Source: Caballeronia calidae
GTDB lineage: Bacteria; Pseudomonadota; Gammaproteobacteria; Burkholderiales; Burkholderiaceae
NCBI RefSeq assembly: GCF_900044055.2
Contig: NZ_FCOX02000025.1
Location: forward strand, 55,082-119,081
Reading direction: 5' to 3'
DNA: 64,000 bases
Below are positions 33,263 through 42,017 of the stretch, piece after piece. The translations under genes were made by a program, and so were the position numbers. Positions within the stretch are counted from its first letter, which is position 1. The number at the start of each line of letters is the position of its first letter. The notes below the pieces were generated by a model, which made no database searches, was not told the origin of the DNA, and was given only the letters and a program-made list of their open reading frames with translations.

Positions 33263-34870
33263 ATGCTTCCGACGCAACGCTTCCTTGCCGTTTCGATCTT
33301 TGCCGCATTAGCAATGAGTTCGCAAGCCGCACCGGCGGCGAGCAAGACGCTCGTGTTCTGTTCCGAAGGCAGTCCCGCCGGCTTCGACTCCGCGCAATAC
33401 ACGACCAGCACCGATTTCGACGCGGGCGCGCACGCCGTCTACGATCAGCTCGTCGAGTTTAGGCGCGGCACGCTCGATCTCGTGCCGGGTCTCGCTGAGA
33501 AGTGGGACGAGTCGCCGGATGCGAAGACCTTCACGTTTCATCTGCGGCGCGGCGTGAAGTTTCAGCAAACCGCGTGGTTCAAGCCGACGCGCGACTTCAA
33601 CGCGGACGATGTCGTGTTCACGTTCAGGCGCATGACCGATCCGAACGAGCCGTTTCAGAAGGCGCATCCCGTCAGCTTTCCGTACCTGACCGATCTCGGC
33701 TACGACAAGAACATCGCATCCGTCGACAAACTCGACGACTACACCGTGCGCTTCACGCTCAAGACGCCGGATGTCGTGTTCGTGCGCAACATCGCAATGG
33801 AGTTCGCGTCGATCGTTTCGGCCGAGTATGCCGCGCAGTTGCTCAAGCAGGGCAAGCCCGAAGATCTCAATCAAAAGCCCGTGGGCACGGGCGCATTCGT
33901 GTTCCGCGACTATCAGAAGGATGCGACGATCCGCTACGACGCGAACCCGGCATACTGGAACCGCAAGGACGTGCATATCGACAAGCTCGTCTTCTCGATT
34001 ACGCCCGACGCAGCGGTGCGCCAGCAGAAGCTGTCGAGCGGCGAATGCCAGGTGACGTCGTTTCCGCGGCCCGCCGATATCGCCGCGTCGAAGAACGATC
34101 CGAAGCTCACGGTGCTGTCGGGTGTGGGCTTCAACGTCGCGTATGTGGGCTACAACACGACGCACAAGCCGCTCGACAATGTGAACGTGCGCCGCGCGCT
34201 CGACATGGCCATCGACAAGCAGGCGATCATCCGCACGGTGTACGAAGGCGCGGCCGCCGTCGCGACGAACCCGATGCCGCCATCGCAATGGTCGTATAAC
34301 AAGGCGCTCAAAGATGCGCCGCACGACCCCGCGAAGGCGCGCGCACTGCTCAAGGAAGCGGGCTTCCCGAACGGCTTCACCATCACGCTATGGGCCATGC
34401 CCGTGCAGCGCGGCTATAACCCGAACGCCCGGCTGATGGCGCAACTGATTCAATCCGACTGGGCGAAGATCGGCGTGAAGGCGAACATCGTCACCTACGA
34501 ATGGGCCGAGTACAACAAGCGCGCGAAGACCAACGGCGAGCACGATGCGATTCTCTACGGCTGGCTCGGCGATAACGGCGATCCCGACAACTGGCTCGGC
34601 ACGACGCTCGGTTGCGATGCGGTTCACGGCAGCAACATGGCGAAGTGGTGCAACCGGCAGTTCGACGATCTGCTCGCGAAAGCGCGCCTCGTCACCGATC
34701 AGACCGCGCGCACGAAGCTCTATGAGGAAGCGCAAGTGGTCTTCAAGGATCAGGTGCCGTACACGCCGCTCGCGCACGCGAACATCTTCCAGCCCATTTC
34801 GAAGCGCGTGCACGGTTATCTGATCAGCCCGCTCGGCGGGCACCGCTTCGACGGCATCACGCTCGACTGA
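33263..34870 (+). CDS. ABC-transporter periplasmic peptide-type solute-binding protein (DppA/OppA family)
   Basis: The 535-residue protein starts at ATG 33263 (MLPTQRFLAVSIFAALAMSS), with a signal peptide ending near QAAPAASK. Family features are LVFCSEGSPAGFDSAQYTTS, GLAEKWDESPDAKTFTFHLR, the VGTGAFVFRDYQKDATIRYD core, and DAILYGWLGDNGDPDNWLG. It is a cluster 5 binding protein of the dipeptide type. No permease or ATPase genes are adjacent, so it must share a transporter encoded elsewhere. It begins 101 bases after the aromatic ligase and could belong to the same transcript, or have its own promoter. Confidence 0.92.
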   Translation: MLPTQRFLAVSIFAALAMSSQAAPAASKTLVFCSEGSPAGFDSAQYTTSTDFDAGAHAVYDQLVEFRRGTLDLVPGLAEKWDESPDAKTFTFHLRRGVKFQQTAWFKPTRDFNADDVVFTFRRMTDPNEPFQKAHPVSFPYLTDLGYDKNIASVDKLDDYTVRFTLKTPDVVFVRNIAMEFASIVSAEYAAQLLKQGKPEDLNQKPVGTGAFVFRDYQKDATIRYDANPAYWNRKDVHIDKLVFSITPDAAVRQQKLSSGECQVTSFPRPADIAASKNDPKLTVLSGVGFNVAYVGYNTTHKPLDNVNVRRALDMAIDKQAIIRTVYEGAAAVATNPMPPSQWSYNKALKDAPHDPAKARALLKEAGFPNGFTITLWAMPVQRGYNPNARLMAQLIQSDWAKIGVKANIVTYEWAEYNKRAKTNGEHDAILYGWLGDNGDPDNWLGTTLGCDAVHGSNMAKWCNRQFDDLLAKARLVTDQTARTKLYEEAQVVFKDQVPYTPLAHANIFQPISKRVHGYLISPLGGHRFDGITLD

Positions 34871-34882
34871 TCGCCTGCACGA

Positions 34883-35152
34883 TCAGCCGCCGCGATACCA
34901 CGCGTCGATACTGTCGCGCTGCTGCTCGCGCTTGCCCGATTGCGTCTTGTAGGCGTCGCCGCCGCCGACATCGGGCGTATCGTGCCTGACCTCCTTCGCG
35001 CTCGTCGCATGAACGGCGTGCGTGGCGTGCGATACCGGCGCGACCTTGCCCTGGCAATGCATGTCCGCCGTGGCGCAATCGGCGGCGAAAGCGGAAGCGG
35101 CCGGCAATACGGCGCTCGCGAACAAAATGAGGGCGAAGGCTTTCGCTTTCAT
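34883..35152 (-). CDS. small secreted hypothetical protein, 89 residues
   Basis: A clear signal peptide (MKAKAFALILFASAVLPAAS, cleaved after AFA) is followed by a short mature part with two Cys (ADCATADMHCQGKVAPVSHA) and a polar C-terminus (DVGGGDAYKTQSGKREQQRD, then SIDAWYRGG). No family is recognised. It converges on the binding-protein gene with a 12-base gap. The periplasmic mature protein of about 66 residues could be disulfide-bonded. Confidence 0.6.
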   Translation of the reverse strand: MKAKAFALILFASAVLPAASAFAADCATADMHCQGKVAPVSHATHAVHATSAKEVRHDTPDVGGGDAYKTQSGKREQQRDSIDAWYRGG

Positions 35153-35192
35153 GGCGACTCCAGTGAACGTGTCGATAAAAAAAGAGGCGCGA

Positions 35193-35489
35193 TCAATCAA
35201 CACGTTCGCCGGACTCGAACATCGCGTTGAAGGCTTCATCGCGCCCGCTTCGACACGTGCATGGCCCATGCCAATCGCGATGGGCGCGTCGCTCCAATGC
35301 GCTGAAAGCCTTGATGGCAAAGGGAAGGAGCGTGAGGCGCGGGCATCGGCGCAGAGGGCCGTTGTCGGGGCGCGGCCAACGCTTCGCCGCGCCGTGTGCG
35401 TCGTAATCCGACAGCACGAACGGGCGATTGTCGTTTTCTGCCGATTTCCGGACGCGTGAGCGAAGGCACGCACGCGTCGCGGTCCGCAC
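35193..35489 (-). CDS. doubtful ORF, 98 residues, in the gap before the MHS transporter
   Basis: The gap from 35153 to 35594 holds only this candidate. It starts at GTG 35489, reads ENDNRPFVLSDYDAHGAAKR and LTLLPFAIKAFSALERRAHR, and lies 40 bases upstream of the small secreted protein on the same strand. Its third-position GC bias is clearly weaker than that of adjacent real genes, and no ribosome site is evident. It may be a real but unusual small gene or a chance frame. Confidence 0.25.
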   Translation of the reverse strand: MRTATRACLRSRVRKSAENDNRPFVLSDYDAHGAAKRWPRPDNGPLRRCPRLTLLPFAIKAFSALERRAHRDWHGPCTCRSGRDEAFNAMFESGERVD

Positions 35490-35594
35490 ACTCTATCGAC
35501 CCATCATGCCGAGGGCCGCGCGCCTCATCGGCGACCTTCTGCCCGAACACATCGCCGTCCCGCGTGTTCGCCTTGAAAATCAGGAGTGAGACAA

Positions 35595-37073
35595 TTGACC
35601 CCCTCGCACGAGCGCAATGCCGGAATCAAACCTTCGCCGCCCCTCACACTGGGCGATATCACCATCGTCGATCATGCGCTGCTGAAGCGTGCCGTGGGCG
35701 CGATGGCGCTCGGCAACGCCATGGAATGGTTCGACTTCGGCGTCTATAGCTATATCGCCGTCGTATTGGGCAAAGTATTTTTTCCGTCGAGCAGTCCTTC
35801 CGCGCAACTGATCGCGACCTTCGGCACGTTCGCCGCCGCCTTTCTCGTGCGGCCCATCGGCGGGATGGTGTTCGGCCCGCTCGGCGACAGGATCGGCCGC
35901 CAGCGCGTGCTCGCCATGACGATGATCATGATGGCCGTCGGCACCTTCTGTATCGGCCTGATTCCGAGCTACGGCTCGATCGGCATCTACGCGCCCGTGC
36001 TGCTGCTCGTCGCGCGTCTGGTGCAGGGCTTCTCCACGGGCGGCGAGTATGGCGGCGCAGCCACGTTCATCGCCGAGTTCTCGACCGATTCGCGGCGCGG
36101 CTTTTACGGCAGCTTTCTCGAAGTGGGCACGCTCGCGGGTTATATCCTCGGCGCGGGCACGGTCGCGCTGCTAACCGCGCTGCTCTCGCATGACGCGCTG
36201 CTTTCGTGGGGATGGCGCGTACCGTTCATGATCGCGGGTCCGCTCGGGCTCGTCGGCCTGTACATCCGCATGAAGCTCGAAGAGACGCCGGCCTTCAAGA
36301 AGGAAGCGGAGACGCGCGAAGCGCATGAACGGTCGCGTCCGAAGCAAACGTTCACGCAACTGATCTCGCAGCAGTTCAAGCCGATGATGCAGTGCGTGGG
36401 CCTCGTGCTGATCTTCAACGTCACCGATTACATGGCGTTGTCGTACCTGCCGAGCTTTCTGTCGGCGACGCTGCATTTCGACGAGACGCACGGCCTCTTT
36501 CTCGTGCTGCTCGTCATGGTGCTGATGATCCCGATGACGCTCTTCGCGGGCCATCTCTCCGATCTGATCGGCCGCAAGCCCGTGATGATGTTCGGCTGCA
36601 TCGGTCTGCTCGTGTTGTCGATTCCGGCGCTGCTGCTCGTCCGCACGGGCGCGCTGCTGCCGGTGTTTCTCGGCTTGCTGATCCTCGGCGCGCTGCTTTC
36701 GACGTTCACGGGCGTGATGCCTTCAGCGCTGCCCGCGCTCTTTCCGACGCGCATTCGTTACGGCGCGCTCGCTATCGGCTTCAACGTCTCGGTGTCGCTC
36801 TTCGGCGGCACGACGCCGCTCGTCACCGCATGGCTCGTCGATGCGACCGGCAATCTCATGATGCCCGCGTACTATCTGATGGCGGCTTCGGTGATCGGCG
36901 TGGTGTCGGTGTTCGCGTTGCGCGAAACGGCGCGACAGCCCTTGCTCGGCTCCGGGCCGTGCGTCGCGACGAAGGCGGAAGCGCTCTTCCTCGTGAGCAA
37001 GAAGCTGAAGGTCGTTCATTCGGGCAAGAGCAAGAGCAGGCAGGAGGCGGCGCCGAAGAGGAAGCGCGCATGA
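35595..37073 (+). CDS. MHS-family (ProP-like) MFS transporter
   Basis: The 12-helix major facilitator of the metabolite:H+ symporter family has AVGAMALGNAMEWFDFGVYS, the loop motif GPLGDRIGRQRVLAMTMIMM, RLVQGFSTGGEYGGAATFIA and the later DLIGRKPVMMFG. AGGAG lies eight bases before a TTG at 35595, making TTG the likely start (492 residues); the GTG at 35586 would overlap the ribosome site. A Lys/Arg-rich tail (VHSGKSKSRQEAAPKRKRA) ends the protein. Substrates of the family include proline, betaine and carboxylates; this one cannot be assigned. Confidence 0.88.
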   Translation: MTPSHERNAGIKPSPPLTLGDITIVDHALLKRAVGAMALGNAMEWFDFGVYSYIAVVLGKVFFPSSSPSAQLIATFGTFAAAFLVRPIGGMVFGPLGDRIGRQRVLAMTMIMMAVGTFCIGLIPSYGSIGIYAPVLLLVARLVQGFSTGGEYGGAATFIAEFSTDSRRGFYGSFLEVGTLAGYILGAGTVALLTALLSHDALLSWGWRVPFMIAGPLGLVGLYIRMKLEETPAFKKEAETREAHERSRPKQTFTQLISQQFKPMMQCVGLVLIFNVTDYMALSYLPSFLSATLHFDETHGLFLVLLVMVLMIPMTLFAGHLSDLIGRKPVMMFGCIGLLVLSIPALLLVRTGALLPVFLGLLILGALLSTFTGVMPSALPALFPTRIRYGALAIGFNVSVSLFGGTTPLVTAWLVDATGNLMMPAYYLMAASVIGVVSVFALRETARQPLLGSGPCVATKAEALFLVSKKLKVVHSGKSKSRQEAAPKRKRA

Positions 37074-37085
37074 ACGCGCGCGCCC

Positions 37086-37694
37086 TCAGACGCTGACTTC
37101 GACGAACGGCGCGATGTTCCGCATCGCGCGTTCCACATACGCCTCCTTCTCTCCGACCGGCGCGACATAGTGCATCGCACTGCGCGCCGCGTCGATGCCT
37201 TCGAGCCGCGCGATCACCCACGCTGCCAGATACTGCGACGCGAGGCATCCGCCCGCCGTGGCCACATTGCCGTTCGCGACGAACGGTTGATCGAGCGTGC
37301 GCACGCCCGCTTCCTCCACCCACGGCTTCGTCGTGAGGTCCGTGCAGGCGGGCACGTCCTGCAGCAGGCCGAGCTTCGCGAGAATCAGCGTGCCCGAGCA
37401 TTGCGCGGCGAGCAACTGGCGCGCGGGATCGAGCCGGATGCGCGCCATCAACGCGGCATCGGCGACGACCTCGCGCGTGAGCATGCCGCTGCCGACGATC
37501 ACGGCATCGGCGCGCGCGGCGTCTTCGAGCGTCGCCTGCGCTTTCAGCACGACGCCGTTCATCGAACGCACTTCATCCGAAGGACACGCGATCGATACCT
37601 TCCAGTCCGGCTTCTTCACGCGATTGAGAATGCCGAGCGCGATGAGCGAGTCGAGCTCGTTGAAGCCTTCGAACGTCAGAATGGCGATGTGCAT
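37086..37694 (-). CDS. DJ-1/PfpI-family protein
   Basis: The 202-residue protein has the DJ-1/PfpI fold: MHIAILTFEGFNELDSL, a nucleophile cysteine in LLAAQCSGTLILAKLG, and NGNVATAGGCLASQYLAAWV. AGGAGA lies before the ATG. Family members are glyoxalases, isonitrile hydratases or chaperones; the FNELDS start is closest to the isonitrile hydratase/ThiJ group. It is divergent from a MocR-type regulator with a 108-base gap, so it is probably the regulator's target. It converges on the MHS transporter with 12 bases between. Confidence 0.85.
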   Translation of the reverse strand: MHIAILTFEGFNELDSLIALGILNRVKKPDWKVSIACPSDEVRSMNGVVLKAQATLEDAARADAVIVGSGMLTREVVADAALMARIRLDPARQLLAAQCSGTLILAKLGLLQDVPACTDLTTKPWVEEAGVRTLDQPFVANGNVATAGGCLASQYLAAWVIARLEGIDAARSAMHYVAPVGEKEAYVERAMRNIAPFVEVSV

Positions 37695-37751
37695 GATGTC
37701 TCCTTGTCAGCGCATGGATTGCATGAGCGCATGCTAAGGGCAAAAGCAAAT

Positions 37752-37767
37752 ACAATCAAAAAATTGT
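37752..37767. promoter_or_regulatory. inverted repeat ACAAT-N6-ATTGT between pfpI-like and mocR-like genes
   Basis: ACAAT (37752-37756) and ATTGT (37763-37767) form a perfect small inverted repeat in an AT-rich island 57 bases from the minus-strand gene and 35 bases from the plus-strand gene. It is a candidate operator for the MocR regulator. Confidence 0.4.
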
Positions 37768-37802
37768 CATGGATACACGCGATACCTCCGATAAGCCCGC
37801 TC

Positions 37803-39146
37803 ATGCCGAAACCGCCTCGCTACAAGCAGATCGTCGACAGATTCGCGGATGACATCCGCTCGGGCCGGCTGAAGCCGGGCGCGCGCCTGCCGACGCATCG
37901 GGAACTGGCCGCGCGCGAGGGTCTCGGCATCGTGACCGCGACGCGCGTCTACGCGGAACTGAACGCGATGGGCCTCGTCAGCGGCGAAACGGGGCGCGGC
38001 ACGTTCGTCAAGGAGACGGTACTGCCGCGCGATCTGGGCATCGATCAGGTGGCGCTCGCCGCCGACATGGTCGATCTCAACTTCAACTATCCTGCGTTGC
38101 CCGGGCAGGCGGAACTCCTGCGCAATGCGTTGCGGCAGTTGTCATCGGCTGGCGATCTGGAAGCGCTGCTGCGCTATCAGCCGCACGGCGGACGCACGCG
38201 CGACCGGGCGACCGTCGCGCGTCATCTGGCACGCCGTGGGCTCGATGTGAGCGCGGATCGCGTGATGCTCGTCGATGGCGCCCAGCACGGTCTCGCCACG
38301 ACCGTGATGGCGCTGCTGAAACCCGGCGATGTCGTCGCCGTGGACGCGCTGACCTATCCCGGCTTCAAGTTGCTGGCCGAGGCGCATCGGCTCGAACTCG
38401 CGCCTTTGCCCGCTTCGGGCGCGGGCCCCGATCCCGACGCACTCGATGCGCTGTGCAAGCGCCGCCGCGTGCGCGCCCTCTATACGATGCCGACGCTCCA
38501 CAATCCGCTCGGCTGGGTGATGACGGCGACGCGGCGCAGGCAACTGGTGTCGATCGCGCGGCGGCACGGCCTCGTCATCATCGAGGATGCCGCTTATGCC
38601 TTCCTCGCCGACGACGCGCCGCCGCCGCTTGCCGCGCTAGCGCCGGAGCTGACGGTGTACGTGTCCGGATTTTCGAAGAACGTGGCGACGGGCTTGCGTG
38701 TCGGTTATGTGGCCGCGCCGCTCGAATGGGTGCGCAAGATCGAACGCGCGATCAGAGTGACGACCTGGAACACGCCCGGCGTGATGACGGCGATCGCGTG
38801 CGGCTGGCTTGATGACGGCACCGTCGAGAGGCTCGAAGCGCAGAAGCGCGCGGACGCGTCCATGCGGCAGGTCATCGCCACGCGAGCGTTGGGGCGTCTG
38901 AAGCGGATCGCGCATCCGTCTTCGTACTTCGTGTGGCTGCCGATGCCCGAGGAAGTGCGCGCGGACCGGATCGCGGCGGCGTTGATGGAACAACGGATTT
39001 CGGTGTCGACGGCCGAACCGTTCTGCACGACGGCGCAGGTGCCGCATGCGCTGCGGCTCGCGTTGGGATCGGTGGAGCCGGAGATGCTGGGCGAGGCGCT
39101 GGAGCGCGTCAGCGAAGTGATCGGGCAGTTCGCTTATTCGATGTAG
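37803..39146 (+). CDS. MocR-type regulator (GntR helix-turn-helix + aminotransferase class I domain)
   Basis: The 447-residue protein has an N-terminal GntR winged helix (1-70; IRSGRLKPGARLPTHRELAA) and a PLP-fold domain with the cofactor lysine in VSGFSKNVATGLRVGYVA and the NPLGWVMT and EDAAYAFLADD segments. MocR proteins use PLP and an amino compound as signal rather than catalysing transamination. The divergent DJ-1/PfpI gene is the likely target. An in-frame extension upstream has no ribosome site. Confidence 0.9.
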   Translation: MPKPPRYKQIVDRFADDIRSGRLKPGARLPTHRELAAREGLGIVTATRVYAELNAMGLVSGETGRGTFVKETVLPRDLGIDQVALAADMVDLNFNYPALPGQAELLRNALRQLSSAGDLEALLRYQPHGGRTRDRATVARHLARRGLDVSADRVMLVDGAQHGLATTVMALLKPGDVVAVDALTYPGFKLLAEAHRLELAPLPASGAGPDPDALDALCKRRRVRALYTMPTLHNPLGWVMTATRRRQLVSIARRHGLVIIEDAAYAFLADDAPPPLAALAPELTVYVSGFSKNVATGLRVGYVAAPLEWVRKIERAIRVTTWNTPGVMTAIACGWLDDGTVERLEAQKRADASMRQVIATRALGRLKRIAHPSSYFVWLPMPEEVRADRIAAALMEQRISVSTAEPFCTTAQVPHALRLALGSVEPEMLGEALERVSEVIGQFAYSM

Positions 39147-39163
39147 CTTATTCCCGAATAAGC
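39146..39163. repeat. perfect 8-bp hairpin directly after the MocR stop
   Basis: GCTTATTC (39146-39153), two bases, GAATAAGC (39156-39163). The left arm repeats a sequence a few bases earlier (CGCTTATTCG in the last codons). It could be a weak bidirectional terminator or an operator; no T tract follows. The rest of the gap (39164-39506) shows no gene. Confidence 0.35.
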
Positions 39164-39506
39164 GCTGCCTATTATTTGGGCGCAATCAGACCAGCGGCCC
39201 GGCATCGCTAAAACGATTATCAGCGACGAATTTACCGAAGCAGAAGTCACTTCGCGTGGCAATCCATACTGAACCCGATTGAAGCGGCATTATCTGACAC
39301 GCTTTGCGAATAGCGAAACGTGCAAATCGGGCAATAATCCCTGACGCCCGACCCGCCGATCGCATCCGCTAAACAGGCACGCCGCACCCTTCTTTTCGGC
39401 AAACGATTGCGGCCATATTTGTGTTTCAATTGAGGCGATTATCCATCTACACACTCGCGATGCTTCCGCGATTCAAGATCGCGATCCATCGACTGGAAAA
39501 TGGTCT

Positions 39507-42017
39507 ATGCGGACTCGATACGAGGCGTCGACACCTGAAAATAAAATCAAGGCGGAACAGAAACGCCAGGCGAATTTCCAGAAATGGTTCGTCACGTTCG
39601 CCAGCCTCGCGCATTCGCGCCTGCCGCTTTCCGCCTATCTGCAGAAAGTCACCGACACGCTGAGAGAAGTCGCGGACGTCGGGTCCGCCGTGGTCGAATG
39701 GATCGAGGGCGACACACTGATCTATCGCGCGGCGAGCGGCGCGGCGTCGGCGCACATCGGCACGCGGCTGCCCACGTCCGGCAGCCTTTCGGGGCTTTGC
39801 ATCACGCGTCAGCAGGCGCTCATCTGCCGCAACGCGGCCACCGATCATCGCGTGGACCGCGCCGCGTGCGAAGCGGTCGGCGCCGTATCGATGGTCGTCG
39901 CGCCGGTCGTCTACGAAGGCCGCTCGGTCGCGGTGCTGAAGCTCATCTCCGGCGAGGTCGATCGCTTCGCGCAATCGGACATCAGCATTCTCGATGCGTT
40001 TTGCGCGTGCATCGCGGAGACCATCGCGCGCGAGGACATCGCGCAGGAAAATCGCCAGCTCGTGAAGCAGAACGCGAGCGTCGCGGCGGATCTGTCCGTC
40101 GAGTCGTCGCTGCGCACCGAGTACGAGAAAAGGCTCGCCGATGCCATGCGCCGCCGACAGACCGTGCTCGACAACGCGCACGTCGCGTTCGTGTCGATGG
40201 ACGAAGCGGGCATGGTCGTCGACTGGAACGAAGCCGCGGCACTGCTGTTCGGCTGGAAGGCGCAGGAAGTGGCAGGCAGGGAGCTCGCGTCGTTCATCGT
40301 GCCCGAGCGCCTGCGCGACATGCATCGCAAGGGGCTCACGCGTTATCTCGCGACGGGCGAGGCGCGCATGATCAACAAGCGCGTCGAGTTGCCCGCGCTG
40401 CGCCGCGACGGCAGCGAGTTCGCCGCCGAGCTGACGATCAGCGAAGTGTGGTACGAAGGCCAGCGCCAGTTCGCGTGCTTCGTGCACGACATCACCGACC
40501 GCCTCGTCGCGACCGAGGCGAACGAGCGCCTGCGTCTGCTCATCAACTCGGTGAGCGACTACGCGATCTGCATGCTCGACGAGGACGGCTACGTGCGCTC
40601 GTGGAACGACGGCGCGCGCGCCATCTACGGCTTCACCGCGGATGAAGCCATCGGCCGGCACTTCGCCCTGTTCTACACGTCCGACGAGCAGGGCCGCGAC
40701 CGCCCCGGCGACGATCTCGCGCTCGCCGCGAAGCGCGGCCGCGTCGAGCACGAGGACTGGCACGTGCGCAAGGACGGGTCGGAGTTCTGGGCGCACGTGA
40801 TCCTGAGCGCATTGCCGAACGCCAACGGCGGCGAACAGGGCTTCGTCAAGATCACGCGCGACATGACCGCGCGGCGGCGTCTGGAGGAACTGGAAGCGTC
40901 GAGCCGGCGCATGAACGAGTTTCTCGCGCTGCTCGGCCACGAACTGCGCAATCCGCTCGCGCCCATTCGCAACGCGGTGAGCATCCTGAAGCTGAAAGCA
41001 TCCGACGACGCCGACGTGATCCGCAGCCGTCAGATCGTCGACCGGCAGCTCGCGCATCTCACCCAGCTCGTCGACGATCTGCTCGAAGCCGGGCGCGTGA
41101 GCTCGGGCAAGATCCGCCTGACGACCGATATCGTCGATATCGCCGATGTCGTGCATCTGAGCGTCGAGGCGAGCCAGCCGTTGTGCGACGAGCGCGGGCA
41201 GCGCATCGTCGTGCAGGACAGCGGCCAGCCGCTCTTCGTCAACGGCGATTCCACGCGGCTCGTTCAGGCGCTCAACAACCTGCTCAACAACGCGTCGAAG
41301 TTCAGCCCGCACGGAGCGACGATCACGCTCGAAACCGGGCCGCGCGGCGGCTCGGCGATGGTGCGCGTGATCGACGAAGGCCGCGGCATTTCCGCCGATG
41401 CGCTCGGCATCGTGTTCGATCTCTTCGTGCAGGAGCATCCGCCGGGCGCGCATCCCGACGAGAGCGGGCTCGGCATCGGCCTGACGCTCGTGCGCGCGAT
41501 CGCGGAGCTGCACGGCGGGCATGTCGAGGCGAAGAGCGGCGGCGCGGGACAGGGCAGCGCGTTTTCGCTCTGGCTGCCGCTTGCGGAGCCGCCCGTGCGC
41601 GGCGCATCGGCGGGCGCGCCGCCGTCCGTCGCCGCGAGCCGTCAGCTCGACGTGCTCGTCGTCGACGACAACCGCGACTCCGCCGACAGCATGACGCTGC
41701 TCGTCGATATGCTCGGCCACCAGGCGCGCGCCGCCTACGACGGCCCCGGCGCGCTCGATTCGTTCGACGCATCGCGGCCGCAGGTCGTGCTGCTCGATCT
41801 GTCGATGCCCGGCATGACGGGCTTCGACGTGATCCGGCGCATGCGCGACGGCGGCTCGACGCGCGGCGGCCAGCGCGTGATCGTCGCGGCGATGACCGGC
41901 CTCGGCTCCGACGAGGACATCGCGCGCACACGCGCCGCCGGATTCGACGCTCATCTCGTCAAGCCGGTCGATCTTCCGGAACTGGAGCGGGTGCTGGCGC
42001 TGGCGGGGCGCGCCTGA
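39507..42017 (+). CDS. hybrid sensor histidine kinase (GAF-PAS-PAS-HisKA-HATPase-REC)
   Basis: The 836 residues begin with a GAF domain (about 25-180; SGSLSGLCITRQQALICRNA), then PAS 1 (about 215-330; VAFVSMDEAGMVVDWNEAAA) and PAS 2 (about 340-460; YAICMLDEDGYVRSWNDGAR). The phospho-acceptor is His478 in LLGHELRNPLAPIRNAV. HATPase motifs are NNLLNNASKFSP, DEGRGIS and GLGIGLTLV. The receiver has Asp764 (VVLLDLSMPGMTG) and ends DAHLVKPVDLPEL. It is soluble. Its last 59 bases overlap the convergent CoA-transferase gene. The cognate output regulator is not nearby. Confidence 0.92.
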   Translation: MRTRYEASTPENKIKAEQKRQANFQKWFVTFASLAHSRLPLSAYLQKVTDTLREVADVGSAVVEWIEGDTLIYRAASGAASAHIGTRLPTSGSLSGLCITRQQALICRNAATDHRVDRAACEAVGAVSMVVAPVVYEGRSVAVLKLISGEVDRFAQSDISILDAFCACIAETIAREDIAQENRQLVKQNASVAADLSVESSLRTEYEKRLADAMRRRQTVLDNAHVAFVSMDEAGMVVDWNEAAALLFGWKAQEVAGRELASFIVPERLRDMHRKGLTRYLATGEARMINKRVELPALRRDGSEFAAELTISEVWYEGQRQFACFVHDITDRLVATEANERLRLLINSVSDYAICMLDEDGYVRSWNDGARAIYGFTADEAIGRHFALFYTSDEQGRDRPGDDLALAAKRGRVEHEDWHVRKDGSEFWAHVILSALPNANGGEQGFVKITRDMTARRRLEELEASSRRMNEFLALLGHELRNPLAPIRNAVSILKLKASDDADVIRSRQIVDRQLAHLTQLVDDLLEAGRVSSGKIRLTTDIVDIADVVHLSVEASQPLCDERGQRIVVQDSGQPLFVNGDSTRLVQALNNLLNNASKFSPHGATITLETGPRGGSAMVRVIDEGRGISADALGIVFDLFVQEHPPGAHPDESGLGIGLTLVRAIAELHGGHVEAKSGGAGQGSAFSLWLPLAEPPVRGASAGAPPSVAASRQLDVLVVDDNRDSADSMTLLVDMLGHQARAAYDGPGALDSFDASRPQVVLLDLSMPGMTGFDVIRRMRDGGSTRGGQRVIVAAMTGLGSDEDIARTRAAGFDAHLVKPVDLPELERVLALAGRA

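Noticed and set aside
35236..35550. 104-codon minus-strand ORF in the gap before the MHS transporter
   Set aside because: Arg/Pro-rich translation, overlaps another weak candidate in a different frame, and has no ribosome site.
39447..41954. 835-codon minus-strand open frame opposite the hybrid kinase
   Set aside because: Antisense shadow caused by GC-rich third positions; low-complexity charged translation with no motifs.
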